Shown here in pieces: positions 53,817 to 63,699 of a stretch of 64,000 nt of DNA. Origin of the DNA: Phaeobacter piscinae (GTDB taxonomy: Bacteria > Pseudomonadota > Alphaproteobacteria > Rhodobacterales > Rhodobacteraceae); assembly GCF_002407245.1 (NCBI RefSeq), contig NZ_CP010681.1, forward strand, positions 1,116,001-1,180,000, in the 5' to 3' direction. Position 1 is the stretch's first letter. The number at the start of each line of letters is the position of its first letter. The notes below the pieces were generated by a model, which was not told the origin of the DNA, did no database searches, and saw nothing but the letters and a program-made list of their open reading frames with translations. The position numbers and the translations under genes are program-made.

Positions 53817-54605
53817 TTATCGGCCCCATGGGCTATCTCGGCGGTTGTTCCTGTGGTCATCACGCCGGGATTTGCGCGCCACGCGGGGGATGCGACTGGC
53901 AGAGTAGCTGACCTTGGGGTGGGGCGGCTGTCCATGGGTCTTGCCCCAATAGGCCGGTCCGCCCCGCCGCAGCCAGAGCGGGATCGTCAGCACCAGCCCG
54001 ACACCAAAACCGCCCGCATGGGCCCAATAGGCCACACCGCCCGCCTGCGGATCAGAGCCGATGCCACCCAGAAATTGCATGCCCAGCCACACACCCAGCA
54101 TCACAAAGGCGGGAATTGAGAAGACGCGGAAATAGACGATCAGGATCAACAGAATATCGACGCGCGCCCGCGGGAAGAGCAGCAGATACCCGCCCATGAC
54201 CCCGGCAATGGCGCCGGAGGCGCCGACCAGCGGCACCAGTGAATATGGTGCGCTGGCCACATGGATCAGCCCCGCTCCGATCCCGGAGACAAGGTAGAAG
54301 GCGAGGAAGGTGAAATGACCCATTTCATCTTCCATGTTGTCGCCAAAGATCCACAGAAACAGCATGTTGCCGCCAAGGTGCATCCAGCTGCCATGAAGAA
54401 AAGTGGAGGTCAGCAGCGTTTTCCAGTCGTAGCCTGATGTGATCTCTGCCGGGAGCAGGGCGTAGGCGTTGTAGAGCGCGGTCAGGCGGCGCGGGCTGTC
54501 ATAGCCAAAATAGGTCAGCGCAAAGATCGCGATATTCGCCACCATCAGCGCGTAGGTCACATAGGGCGTGCGCCCGGACGGGTTGTGGTCACGGATCGGA
54601 AACAT
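53817..54605 (-). CDS. Rhomboid-family intramembrane serine protease
   Basis: A 262-residue integral membrane protein of the rhomboid family. The catalytic Ser is in GASGAIAGVMGGY (~132) and His in WAHAGGFGVGL; HGSWMHLGGNMLFLWIFGDNMEDEMG is the conserved loop-1/helix region. At least six helices are apparent. The N terminus (MFPIRDHNPSGRTPYVTYAL) is conserved, fixing the start at 54605. It is preceded by a 10-bp hairpin only 6 bases before the ATG. Confidence 0.94.
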   Translation of the reverse strand: MFPIRDHNPSGRTPYVTYALMVANIAIFALTYFGYDSPRRLTALYNAYALLPAEITSGYDWKTLLTSTFLHGSWMHLGGNMLFLWIFGDNMEDEMGHFTFLAFYLVSGIGAGLIHVASAPYSLVPLVGASGAIAGVMGGYLLLFPRARVDILLILIVYFRVFSIPAFVMLGVWLGMQFLGGIGSDPQAGGVAYWAHAGGFGVGLVLTIPLWLRRGGPAYWGKTHGQPPHPKVSYSASRIPRVARKSRRDDHRNNRRDSPWGR

Positions 54606-54611
54606 GGGGGA

Positions 54612-54637
54612 ACGCTGGGCCGAATATGGCCCAGCGT
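54612..54637 (-). other. 10-bp hairpin next to the rhomboid start codon
   Basis: ACGCTGGGCC pairs exactly with GGCCCAGCGT around a 6-base loop. On the minus strand it lies between putA and the rhomboid gene, ending 6 bases before the rhomboid ATG, with no recognisable ribosome site between. Confidence 0.7.
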
Positions 54638-54691
54638 CAAGAGCTTACCCGCGCGTCGCCTGTGCGGGCGTCATCCAGACTGGTGCGGCAG

Positions 54692-57600
54692 TCAGGACAT
54701 ACCGCCCAGAAGGGCCGCGTTGCCGCCCGCAGCGGTGGTATCGACACAGACATGCCGCTCGGCCTGCACCCGTGCGATATCCGGCAGGCCGGGGATCAGC
54801 GGCAGGATCGGGCCGGTGCGTTTCGCCAGCCAGGTCTCAATCTCGCGCGCGGTGGCCGCATCGCCCCACCAGATTACGCCGGATAGCCCGTCCATGGTTG
54901 GCAGCTGTGACATCTCGATCGGGCCGGAAGCCTCAATCGCGGTGCCGCCAAGGGCATGAACCGCGCGGGCCTGCGCTGCGACGGCCTGCTGTCCCGGCCC
55001 AAGGCAGAGGAGTGGCGGGCGCGCGAGCTGCGACAGGCGGTTGGACTCACCGGTGGGGCCGGGCAGGCTGGTGGTGACCTCCTGCATGGGCTGGCCGGTG
55101 GGGGCGGGCAGGGTGGTCATGATCGCGGTTTCGGTGGGCCAATTTTCGGCCACCTGCTGCCGGTCCGGGGCGCAGAAGCGCGTCATGTAGAAGGGGCCGC
55201 CTGCCTTGGGTCCGGTGCCGGAGAGGCCTTCGCCGCCAAAGGGCTGGCTGCCGACGATTGCGCCGATCTGGTTGCGGTTCACATAGAGGTTGCCCGCGTG
55301 GATCCGGTCACAGATGTATTGCACCCGGTCATCAATCCGGGTGTGCAGGCCAAAGGTCAGCCCGTAACCGGTGGCGTTGATATCACTGATGATCTGGTCC
55401 AGATCCTGAGATTTGAAGCGCACCACATGCAGAACCGGGCCAAAAATCTCCTGTTCCAGCGCCTGAATGCCGGGGACTTCGATCAGGGTCGGGGCCACGA
55501 AGGTACCACCCTGCGGAGCGGTCATCTCCTTCAGCACCCGTCCCTCGGCGCGGGCGGCGTCGATATGCGCGAGGATTCCTCCGCGTGCGGCTTCGTCGAT
55601 GACTGGGCCACTGTCGGTGGACAGGATCCAGGGGTCGCCAAGCCGCAGCGCATCCATCGCGCCCTTCAGCATTTTCAGCACATTGTCGGCGATGTCGTCC
55701 TGAAGATAGAGGCAGCGCAGGGCCGAGCAGCGCTGACCTGCGGATTGAAAGGCGCTTTCGATCACGGATTGCACGGCCTGTTCTGGAAGGGCGGTACTGT
55801 CCACGATCATTGCGTTGAGACCGCCGGTCTCGGCAATCAGCGGCGCGCCGGGGCGAAGGTGCTCGGCCATGGCGGCGCGGATCTTGAGCGCGGTTGCGGT
55901 AGAGCCGGTAAAGGCCACGCCGCCGACACGTGCATCGGAGGTGAGGGCGCCACCAACGGCGCCGCCGCCCGGCAGCAATTGCAGCGCGCTGCGGGGCACG
56001 CCCGCTTCATGCAGCAGCGAGATGGCGCGATGGGCGATCAGCGGCGTCTGCTCTGCGGGTTTGGCCAGAACCGCATTGCCCACCGCCAGAGCAGCCGCAA
56101 TCTGACCTGAGAAAATTGCCAGCGGGAAATTCCAGGGCGAGATACAGGTGAAGACACCAACCGGCGGTTCCGCCGGGATGCGCGCGGCGTAGTAGCGCAG
56201 GAAGTCGACCGCCTCGCGCAGTTCCGCCACGCAGTCGGGCAGGGTCTTGCCCGCCTCGCGGGTCAGCAGGGCGAACAGTTCACCGTAGTTTTCCTCATAG
56301 AGGTCAGCCGCACGGTTCAGGATCTCGGCGCGGGTCTCAGCGCCGGCCTCCCAAGGGGTTGCGGCGCTGAGTGCGGCGTCAATCTCGGCCTCACCGGCTG
56401 TCTGCACCTGGCCCACGGTGGTCAGGTCGGCAGGGTTGCGCACTGGCTCATCTGTGGTGGTTGCGGTCGCGGGCGCCTTGGCCAACAGCGGCTCTGCAGC
56501 CCAGCTGTGGCTCTTCCAAGGCGCTCGAGCGGCGTCGATGGCCGCAAGGGTGGGCGCGTGGCCCAGATCAAATCCCATCGAATTGGGGCGCTCCGGCTGG
56601 AACAGGTCGGGACCCTTGCGCAGGTTTGCGGTCAGATCCTCGACCTGAGCGAAAGGATCGGCGGCGACCACCTCTGGCGGGACATTTTCGTCCACGATCT
56701 GGTTCACAAAGGAGCTGTTGGCACCATTTTCCAGCAGGCGCCGCACCAGATAGGCCAATAGATCGCGATGCGCCCCAACCGGCGCATAGATCCGGCAATG
56801 GGTGCGGTTCTGCTCCAGCACCATCTGGTGCAGGGTCTCGCCCATGCCATGTAGCCGCTGGAATTCATAGGCGCCATTATCGATCTCCTTCGCCATATGC
56901 AGAATGGCGGAGACAGTGTGGGCATTATGGGTGGCGAACTGCGGATAGATCCGGTCGGTCATCGACAGGAGCTTACGGGCATTGGCGATATAGGACACAT
57001 CGGTCAGGGATTTGTGGGTGAACACCGGGAAGCCATCGACGCCTTCTACTTGGGCGCGCTTTACCTCGGTGTCCCAATAGGCGCCCTTCACCAGCCGGAC
57101 CATCAGGCGGCGATTGTAACGGTTCGCCATGTCATAAAGCGCATCCAGCGCCGCGCCGGTGCGCGGGCCATAGGCCTGAACCACCACACCGAAGCCGTCC
57201 CAGCCAGCGAGGGCGGGATCCGAGATCACCTCCTCAATGACCTCAAGCGAGAGCGACAGGCGATCAGCCTCCTCGGCGTCAACATTAAGGCCCATGCCGG
57301 CCGCTTTGGCCAGGAGCGCCAGCGCCTGCAGACGCGGGACCAGCTCCTCCATGACGCGGGTTTCCTGCGCCAACTCATAGCGCGGATGCAGGGCCGAGAG
57401 TTTCACCGAAATGCCGGGGTTCTGGCGAATGTCCTCGCTGTTGCAAGCTGCCGCGATGGCCGAAATCGCCCGTGAATAGGCCAGATGATAGCGCGCAGCG
57501 TCCGCTTCGGTGCGGGCGGCCTCCCCCAGCATGTCATAGGAATAGGTATAGCCCTTGGCCTCCATCCCGGCAGCGCGTTTCATGGCGCCTTCAATGGTTT

Positions 57601-58168
57601 CGCCCAACACGAACTGGCGGCCCATTTCTTTCATCGCGCGGCTGACAGCAGTGCGGATCACCGGCTCCCCCAGACGTTTCATGGCGCCGCGCAGGGCGGA
57701 GACGGGGCTGCGTTTCTCATCCAGCACCTTGCCGGTCAGCATCAGTGCCCAGGTGGAGGCATTGACCAGTGAGGAGGTGGATTTGCCCAGATGCTTGCCC
57801 CATTCCGACGGCGCGATCTTATCCTCGATCAGGGCGTCAATGGTGTCCGCGTCAGGCACCCGCAGCAGCGCCTCCGCAAGGCACATCAGCGCGACGCCTT
57901 CATCGGTGGAGAGCCCGTATTCGGCGAGAAACACCTCCATCAGACCGGGGGAGGAGTGGCCGCGGATGTCACGCACCAGTGCCGCGGCATTGGCGCTGAT
58001 GGTGCTGCGGTCTGTCGCGTCCAGATTGGCAAGCGCGAACAGCTGGTCCCGCATCTGGGCCTGATCAACATAGGTGCCTGCATCAATCTGATAGCGCATG
58101 GCGTCGCTGTGCGTCGGTGTCGGCGCAGAAGGCATTGCGGGCGTGGTCTGGGTTTGGGGCGCGGTCAT
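54692..58168 (-). CDS. putA: Bifunctional proline dehydrogenase/P5C dehydrogenase
   Basis: PutA oxidises proline to glutamate in two steps. The 1158-residue protein has a proline-dehydrogenase barrel (~180-480: YSYDMLGEAARTEADAARY, VSVKLSALHPRYE-type strands, RLVKGAYWDTEVKRAQ). An aldehyde-dehydrogenase domain follows (~570-1010: FTGSTATALKI, catalytic Cys in GQRCSALRCLYLQ, LEQEIFGPVLHVVRF), then a C-terminal domain. No N-terminal ribbon-helix-helix is seen, consistent with regulation by the divergent Lrp-type gene. Confidence 0.97.
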   Translation of the reverse strand: MTAPQTQTTPAMPSAPTPTHSDAMRYQIDAGTYVDQAQMRDQLFALANLDATDRSTISANAAALVRDIRGHSSPGLMEVFLAEYGLSTDEGVALMCLAEALLRVPDADTIDALIEDKIAPSEWGKHLGKSTSSLVNASTWALMLTGKVLDEKRSPVSALRGAMKRLGEPVIRTAVSRAMKEMGRQFVLGETIEGAMKRAAGMEAKGYTYSYDMLGEAARTEADAARYHLAYSRAISAIAAACNSEDIRQNPGISVKLSALHPRYELAQETRVMEELVPRLQALALLAKAAGMGLNVDAEEADRLSLSLEVIEEVISDPALAGWDGFGVVVQAYGPRTGAALDALYDMANRYNRRLMVRLVKGAYWDTEVKRAQVEGVDGFPVFTHKSLTDVSYIANARKLLSMTDRIYPQFATHNAHTVSAILHMAKEIDNGAYEFQRLHGMGETLHQMVLEQNRTHCRIYAPVGAHRDLLAYLVRRLLENGANSSFVNQIVDENVPPEVVAADPFAQVEDLTANLRKGPDLFQPERPNSMGFDLGHAPTLAAIDAARAPWKSHSWAAEPLLAKAPATATTTDEPVRNPADLTTVGQVQTAGEAEIDAALSAATPWEAGAETRAEILNRAADLYEENYGELFALLTREAGKTLPDCVAELREAVDFLRYYAARIPAEPPVGVFTCISPWNFPLAIFSGQIAAALAVGNAVLAKPAEQTPLIAHRAISLLHEAGVPRSALQLLPGGGAVGGALTSDARVGGVAFTGSTATALKIRAAMAEHLRPGAPLIAETGGLNAMIVDSTALPEQAVQSVIESAFQSAGQRCSALRCLYLQDDIADNVLKMLKGAMDALRLGDPWILSTDSGPVIDEAARGGILAHIDAARAEGRVLKEMTAPQGGTFVAPTLIEVPGIQALEQEIFGPVLHVVRFKSQDLDQIISDINATGYGLTFGLHTRIDDRVQYICDRIHAGNLYVNRNQIGAIVGSQPFGGEGLSGTGPKAGGPFYMTRFCAPDRQQVAENWPTETAIMTTLPAPTGQPMQEVTTSLPGPTGESNRLSQLARPPLLCLGPGQQAVAAQARAVHALGGTAIEASGPIEMSQLPTMDGLSGVIWWGDAATAREIETWLAKRTGPILPLIPGLPDIARVQAERHVCVDTTAAGGNAALLGGMS

Positions 58169-58215
58169 GTTGGGAACTCTCCGAAAGAACCATGGGCGAT
58201 GCCCAGGTTGGTCGT

Positions 58216-58235
58216 TTCACACATAATATCGTGAA
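58216..58235. promoter_or_regulatory. Candidate PutR operator between putA and putR-like genes
   Basis: TTCACACATAATATCGTGAA is a 5-bp inverted repeat (TTCAC/GTGAA) with 10-base spacer in the 135-bp divergent gap. It lies 47 bp upstream of putA, suiting an Lrp-type regulator. Confidence 0.55.
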
Positions 58236-58303
58236 TCGATTGGGACAAACGGCCAAAAATGTGGGATATGAAGTGCAATGGGCCAAAAAGAGGTGGGTTT
58301 TCG

Positions 58304-58777
58304 ATGCAAATGGACTTTCCGGGAATGGATCGGTTCGATCAGGCGATTCTGGCCGCCTTGGGCGAGGACGGGCGCATGTCGATCGCGGATCTGGCGCGCC
58401 GCATTGGGCTGTCGAAGACACCGACACAGGCGCGGCTGCGGCGGCTGGAGGCTGAGGGGATCATCACCGGTTATCGGGCATTGATCGATCCGATCCGGCT
58501 GGGGCTGGATCACGTGGCGTTCGTCGAAGTGAAACTGACGGACACCCGCGAGGCAGCCCTGGCGAAATTCAACGCGGCCCTTGCGCGGGTGCCCGAGATC
58601 GAACAGGCGCATCTGATGGCCTCACATTTTGACTATCTTCTGAAGGTGCGGACGCGATCCATGTCGGCCTATCGGGCGGTGCTGGGCGAGAAGATTTCTG
58701 CGTTGCCGCATGTGGCGTCGACCTCCACCTATGTGGCGATGCAGGCAGTGATTGAGGACAGCGCTGTGCTGCCGTGA
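58304..58777 (+). CDS. Lrp-family proline-catabolism regulator (PutR-like)
   Basis: A 157-residue Lrp/AsnC regulator: helix-turn-helix FDQAILAALGEDGRMSIADLARRIGLSKTPTQARLRRLEAEGIITGYRALIDPIRLG and RAM domain ending HLMASHFDYLLKVRTRSMSAYRAVLGEKISALPHVASTSTYVAMQ. Divergent position next to putA strongly matches PutR, the proline-responsive activator known in Rhodobacter. ATG 58304 follows AGAGGTG. Confidence 0.92.
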   Translation: MQMDFPGMDRFDQAILAALGEDGRMSIADLARRIGLSKTPTQARLRRLEAEGIITGYRALIDPIRLGLDHVAFVEVKLTDTREAALAKFNAALARVPEIEQAHLMASHFDYLLKVRTRSMSAYRAVLGEKISALPHVASTSTYVAMQAVIEDSAVLP

Positions 58778-58846
58778 TCGGCAGGCCGGGCGGGTGCGCG
58801 CGAAATCGTGACTTGTCCGGCAAGGGCTTTGCGCCAAGATTGGAGG

Positions 58847-59479
58847 ATGCGACAGTTCTGGATTGCCCCGCTTCTTGTTCTTGGTTTCGCTACGGCTGCG
58901 TCCCTCGCGCAGGCGGAGGGGGCAGGGCCGCCGCCGCCATCCGGCGATATTGCAAGCTGCCCGGCGGCTCCGGATCATCAGGGCGCGGTCGATCAGTTGA
59001 TTGGCCGTGTGCAGGCCGCCCCGGATGAGGCGTCGGCGCAGCAGATCTCCAACCAGTTCTGGCAATATTGGGCAGATGCCCCCAACGCTGAGGCGCAGGC
59101 CCTGCTGGATCGTGGGATGACCCGGCGCTCAGCCTTTGATTTTCTGGGAGCGTTGGAGGCCTTCGACCGATTGGTCGCCTATTGTCCGGACTATGCCGAG
59201 GGCTACAACCAGCGTGCCTTTGTTCACTATCTGCGACGGGATTTTGCGGCGGCCTTGACGGATCTGGATCGGGCGCTGGCCTTGTCGCCACGCCACGTGG
59301 CCGCCATGAGTGGGCGCGCGCTGTCGCTATATGGGCTGTCCCGTCTGGGCGAGGCGCGTGTGGCGCTGGAGCAGGCGCTGTCGTTGAACCCCTGGCTGCC
59401 GGAGCGGCATCTGGCGGCGCCAGGTGGACCGCTGGCCCCAGAAGGTGCAGACCCCGGCACACCGGAGGTGGAGCTGTAA
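58847..59479 (+). CDS. Periplasmic TPR-repeat protein
   Basis: A 210-residue protein with a signal peptide (MRQFWIAPLLVLGFATAASLAQA) and tetratricopeptide-like repeats from about residue 85 (DRGMTRRSAFDFLGALEAFDRLVAYCPDYAEGYNQRAFVHYLRRDFAAALTDLDRALALSPRHVAAMSGRALSLYGLSRLGEARVALEQALSLNP). It probably acts as a periplasmic scaffold. GGAGG directly abuts the ATG, which is unusually close. It follows the PutR-like gene by 69 bp. Confidence 0.85.
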   Translation: MRQFWIAPLLVLGFATAASLAQAEGAGPPPPSGDIASCPAAPDHQGAVDQLIGRVQAAPDEASAQQISNQFWQYWADAPNAEAQALLDRGMTRRSAFDFLGALEAFDRLVAYCPDYAEGYNQRAFVHYLRRDFAAALTDLDRALALSPRHVAAMSGRALSLYGLSRLGEARVALEQALSLNPWLPERHLAAPGGPLAPEGADPGTPEVEL

Positions 59480-59587
59480 GTTGCCGCATGGCGTCGCCCG
59501 GAAAAATTCGCCAAACAGATCAGATAGCCCATTGTACCGCTGGAGCGTCCTAGGTAGGTCTGTGATAGCAGCGGCCTAGCCTGCTGT

Positions 59588-59673
59588 GCGGACGTGGTGG
59601 AATGGTAGACACCGGAGACTTAAAATCTCCTGGCCGTATGGCCGTGCGGGTTCGAGTCCCGCCGTCCGCACCA
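59588..59673 (+). tRNA. tRNA-Leu (anticodon TAA)
   Basis: A complete class II tRNA: acceptor GCGGACG / CGTCCGC with encoded CCA, D arm TGGTGGAATGGTAGACA, anticodon loop CTTAAAA giving TAA between GGAGA and TCTCC, a long variable arm (GGCC-GTAT-GGCC) and T arm GCGGGTTCGAGTCCCGC. Confidence 0.97.
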
Positions 59674-59704
59674 GTTTTGGAAGGCGTTGTATCGGGAGCA
59701 GTGA

Positions 59705-60685
59705 ATGCGCTACACATTGGTGGCAACTGCCAAGAACGAGGGGCCGACCATTCTGGAGTGGGTCGCCTATCACAAGATGATCGGTTTTGAGACCATCATC
59801 ATCTATCAGAACGATTCAGATGACTTTACCCATGAGACCTTGAAAACCCTGAGGGACATGGGCGAGATTGCTTATTTTTACAACCGTGCAGAGCGCGGGC
59901 GGCATCAGGTGAAGGCCTACAAGCGAGCCGCAAAGCAGGCGGCGTTTCGAGATGCACACTGGGTATTGGCGCTGGATCTTGACGAGTTTCTGGTCGTCCA
60001 TGCGGATGGCGGAACCGTGCAGGACCTCATTGACGCGATGCCAGAGTGCAATCAGATCATGTTGAACTGGAAGCACTTTGGAGGTTCAGGCAAGACGCGG
60101 ATCTCGCAGGATCTGGTGGTTGAAACCTTCACGATGTCCGAGGATGAGGCGCGCGTCAAAACGCACCTGACGCCATTTAAGGCAATGTTCGATCCAAGTG
60201 CATATACGCGATGTGGTGTCCACCGGCCACAGGGGCAACTAATCCCGGACGATCAGATCCGCATCTGCAACGGCTCCGGCCTGCCGCTCAGCGCCTACGA
60301 GCATCGTAATTTTCGGGCCAAAGATCCTGGCCAGCGGGCGTTGGCGCAGATTAATCACTATAACACAAAGGACGCGGCGAGTTTTGTTCTGAAGTCGTAC
60401 CGTGGCAGCGCGCATCAGGCCAATCGCGCCATTGATCGAAAATACTGGACGCGGCGCAATCACAATAGTCAGGAAGATCTGCTTCTGGCCGCAAGAACCG
60501 ATGCAATTCGTGGTCGGATGCAGGAACTTGATGCGGCGTCAGGTGGTCGGTTGCTAGCTCTGCGACACCAGGCGATCGAATTGCACCGCAGCCGGTTTGA
60601 CGCGCTGATGGAAGATCCTGCTACTACGTACCGTGACCTCTATACTTATTGTCTGGAAAATCCTGGTCTGGCCACAAGAGACTGA
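59705..60685 (+). CDS. Glycosyltransferase family 2/92-like protein
   Basis: A 326-residue GT-A-fold glycosyltransferase. N-terminal [36 protein letters not shown] binds nucleotide sugar, and [14 protein letters not shown] provides the DxD-like metal motif. Related Roseobacter proteins are surface-polysaccharide or glycan enzymes. No membrane segments. Sugar donor and acceptor are unknown. It follows the tRNA by 31 bp. Confidence 0.85.
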   Translation: MRYTLVATAKNEGPTILEWVAYHKMIGFETIIIYQNDSDDFTHETLKTLRDMGEIAYFYNRAERGRHQVKAYKRAAKQAAFRDAHWVLALDLDEFLVVHADGGTVQDLIDAMPECNQIMLNWKHFGGSGKTRISQDLVVETFTMSEDEARVKTHLTPFKAMFDPSAYTRCGVHRPQGQLIPDDQIRICNGSGLPLSAYEHRNFRAKDPGQRALAQINHYNTKDAASFVLKSYRGSAHQANRAIDRKYWTRRNHNSQEDLLLAARTDAIRGRMQELDAASGGRLLALRHQAIELHRSRFDALMEDPATTYRDLYTYCLENPGLATRD

Positions 60686-60715
60686 ACGTGTCCGGTGGCT
60701 GGCCCCTAAAGGGGA

Positions 60716-63247
60716 TCAGGAATTGGTGCCGTCTTTTGTCTGATCCGGCGGCGCCGCGCGTTCGGCCTGAACCGAGGCGATGGTCTCCAGAAGCAGCGGT
60801 TTACGGATCGGTTTTTGCAAAAAGCGATCCATCCCGGCGTCGAGACAGGCGCGGCGGTCACTTTCGAAGGCGTTGGCGGTCAGGGCGATGATCGCGGGCT
60901 GCGCCATGTCGCTGGCCCGGATCTGGCGGGTCGCCGTGAGTCCGTCGACTTCTGGCATGGACATATCCATAAGGATGATGGCCGGTTGATGGTCACGGCA
61001 CATATCTACCGCTTCGCGCCCGTTCTCAGCCTCGATCACTTTGAGCGGAGTGTTGGCGAGAAGCTTTCGGATCAACAGGCGATTGGTTCGGTTGTCATCC
61101 GCAAGTAGCAGTACACCTGGTCCGGGCAGTAACTGGGAGGGTATCGGGTTGATCTGCGTCGGTATCTCGTGCGTGGAGCGGGCGGCGGACAGGCGAATTT
61201 CGAGCCGGAAGCGGGAGCCCTCTCCTTCGTTTGATTGCAGGCTAATGCCGCCGCCCATGCGCTGTGCCAGAATATTTGAAATGGTCAGCCCCAAGCCAGT
61301 ACCACCATAATGGCGCGTAGTGGCAGCATCAGCCTGTGAAAACCGCTCAAACACATGTTTGGCCTGATCTTCAGAGATGCCGATACCGGTGTCCACGACA
61401 TCAATGAACAGATGGTGGTGGTCATTGCCATCGCAACCGACATGAAGGGCGATGCTGCCCTCTTGAGTGAACTTCACAGCGTTGCTGAGCAGATTGACGA
61501 GGATCTGGCGCAGGCGTCCATCGTCACCATGAACCTGTTCGGGCAGTTCATGAGCGTATGTTTGCGTGAAGCTCAGCCCTTTTTCACGCAGCTTCGGGCG
61601 AAGAACGTCTACGGCACCATCGACGCATTTGCGCAGATTGAAATCAACGGTGCTGATTTCCATCTTGCCTGCCTCCAGCCGGGAGAGATCCAGAATGTCA
61701 TTGATGATCTTCAGCAAAGCAACAGAGGAGTCCCGGATGGTGTCAACGCATTGCTCTTGCTCCGCCGAGAGGGGGCTTTCAGCGAGGATATCGGACATGC
61801 CGATGATGCCGTTCATCGGTGTACGGATCTCATGGCTCATATTGGCAAGAAACTCGGTCTTTGCCTGATCAGCCTTTTCGGCCGCCTGTTTTGCATAGGT
61901 CAGCTGGGCGTTGCGGTGAGTCAACTGCTGGTTGGTACGCTTTAGTTCATTGTTGAGGTCGACGTCGCGGGTCACATCCCATTCGACGCCGATCATCCGG
62001 TTGCGCCCCCTTGAATCGCGAAACGAGCAGCCCATCGCGCGGATGTTTTTATGGGTGCCGTTCTCCAGTCTGATCCGAAAATCGATAGAGTAGTTGCGAA
62101 CGTGGTGCAGCGCCTCCTGAAAACCGTTGATGACGCGATCGCGGTCATTGGGATGTACCAGAGATTTCCAGACAGAGAGCGGTACCTCGCTAGAACCGAC
62201 TGGATCACCATACAGTTCCCGCATTCTACGATCCCAAATCGCAATGTCAGAACTGTCCCTCATCTCCCAGATGCCGATCTTGGAGGTTTCAACAGCCATT
62301 TCCAAGCGGCGGGACATCGCTTCCAGCTGACGTTCGCGCCGTTTGAGTGTCTGAATCACCGTCCGCCTTGCTGCTGACAATCGGCCGGCCAGGGCCGTTG
62401 GAAAGAGAATGAAGGTACCGGCAAGAAAGATCGTAAATCGCAGTTGCCATTTGTTGTCGGCACGGTTGGGCCAGCCACCTTTGGGGCGCGCGGCAAGTTG
62501 CCAGGTTCCCACCGGCAGCACTATGTCCATCAACACCGGGTCGTCCCGCAGAATATCCGGACTGCCGTAGAACTGCGCGCCGTTCGCGCCTTTTCCATCG
62601 TTGCCGACGAGGGCTACGTCGATCATTAGATCAGGGTGGGTTAACCCACCCTGAGAATAGATGGCGTCGATATCGATCACGGAAGAAAGAATGCCCCAGA
62701 ATGATTTGCTTTCTGGCGGCCCGACGAAGATTGGAAAACGGGCGATCATGCCCTGGCCGCCCTGCATCAGATCGACCGGACCTGCCAGAACGAGGTCACC
62801 GCTGTCTCGCGCCAGTAGGGCTGCGGCGCGTTGCGCGTCGTTCTTGCGGTAATCCAACCCGATCGCCGCCTCGTTGCCTTCTATGGGATACATCAGCTTG
62901 ATGATAAGATCGGGCGCTGCCGCAATGTTTCGCAAACTATCTTCTGCCGCCAGGATATGAGAAGCCAATTGAGCAAACCGCTGCTGGGTCATATCTGGCT
63001 CTGTCGACAGAACTGCCCTGAGACCGCGAACCAACTGAATATCGGCCGATAGATTGCCCTCGATCCGTGCGCGGATCAGCCCCGCTTCATATTGGACATC
63101 GGCGCGCAGTTTCTGGTCATAAATGGTGTCATTCTGAGATTCGGCAGATATGCCCGCAGCAACGATCACCACGAGGGCGACCAGCGTCGGCAGATAGGTC
63201 CGATTGTTCAGCGCCTTTATCCACGCCTTAGGCCGAATTCTCATCAA
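60716..63247 (-). CDS. Hybrid sensor histidine kinase (CHASE-PAS-HisKA-HATPase-REC)
   Basis: The 843-residue kinase has an N-terminal helix (LPTLVALVVIVAAGI), a CHASE-like periplasmic sensor up to about residue 265 and a second helix (FTIFLAGTFILFPTALAG). A PAS domain with PAC follows (EMAVETSKIGIWEMRD, HPNDRDRVINGFQ, GVEWDVTRDV), then HisKA with the phospho-His in FLANMSHEIRTPMNGIIG and an HATPase with GTGLGLTISNIL. A C-terminal receiver carries the phospho-Asp in ILMDMSMPEVDG and KP of LQKPIRK. It is anti-parallel to and close to the GT gene. The signal and output partner are unknown. Confidence 0.95.
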   Translation of the reverse strand: MMRIRPKAWIKALNNRTYLPTLVALVVIVAAGISAESQNDTIYDQKLRADVQYEAGLIRARIEGNLSADIQLVRGLRAVLSTEPDMTQQRFAQLASHILAAEDSLRNIAAAPDLIIKLMYPIEGNEAAIGLDYRKNDAQRAAALLARDSGDLVLAGPVDLMQGGQGMIARFPIFVGPPESKSFWGILSSVIDIDAIYSQGGLTHPDLMIDVALVGNDGKGANGAQFYGSPDILRDDPVLMDIVLPVGTWQLAARPKGGWPNRADNKWQLRFTIFLAGTFILFPTALAGRLSAARRTVIQTLKRRERQLEAMSRRLEMAVETSKIGIWEMRDSSDIAIWDRRMRELYGDPVGSSEVPLSVWKSLVHPNDRDRVINGFQEALHHVRNYSIDFRIRLENGTHKNIRAMGCSFRDSRGRNRMIGVEWDVTRDVDLNNELKRTNQQLTHRNAQLTYAKQAAEKADQAKTEFLANMSHEIRTPMNGIIGMSDILAESPLSAEQEQCVDTIRDSSVALLKIINDILDLSRLEAGKMEISTVDFNLRKCVDGAVDVLRPKLREKGLSFTQTYAHELPEQVHGDDGRLRQILVNLLSNAVKFTQEGSIALHVGCDGNDHHHLFIDVVDTGIGISEDQAKHVFERFSQADAATTRHYGGTGLGLTISNILAQRMGGGISLQSNEGEGSRFRLEIRLSAARSTHEIPTQINPIPSQLLPGPGVLLLADDNRTNRLLIRKLLANTPLKVIEAENGREAVDMCRDHQPAIILMDMSMPEVDGLTATRQIRASDMAQPAIIALTANAFESDRRACLDAGMDRFLQKPIRKPLLLETIASVQAERAAPPDQTKDGTNS

Positions 63248-63699
63248 AGCTACACCGGTGATTTTCGTCTACTCAAGATACACAGTCATTCCTGTCGCAA
63301 AACTGTTCAACCAATATTAATGATGCTCGAACTTTTCCACTTTGAGAGGATTTTCTCACAGGCACTAACCTGCTGGGGGGTCTGTTTGGAGAGTTTCGCC
63401 GGTTGTATCTCGGATTAACCTAAAATTGAGCAGGTTTTTAGGTGGCTGCCAACGGAAGGGGTACCATCTTGAGTTGAACGTATTAACGAGCGCTAGCGTA
63501 AATGCGTGTCTTTGTGATCTATAGTGAACACTTTGAAGGGTAACTAAGTTATTGTAGGCAATAATGAAATTATGAGTGAGACAGGGGAGGTGCTGCTCTC
63601 CGGCCCCTGACGCGACGCATTTTTCAAAGTTAACATTTGGGCAAGGAACCTCCGATATTGATTTTTAGATCAACTTTCAATGTATGGCCGAGGGTAACG
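63248..63699. other. 452-bp gap between kinase and PAS-protein genes
   Basis: No gene is visible. It is AT-richer than the rest. An imperfect hairpin sits near 63583 (GGGGAGGTGCTGCTCTCC), and a 6-bp inverted repeat TTATTG-TAGG-CAATAA at 63549-63564 may be a regulatory site for the downstream gene. Confidence 0.4.

Noticed and set aside
23609..59560. Repeated 14-mer GTCCTAGGTAGGTC at 23609-23622 and 59547-59560
   Set aside because: In 64 kb several exact 14-mer pairs are expected by chance, and the contexts are unrelated.
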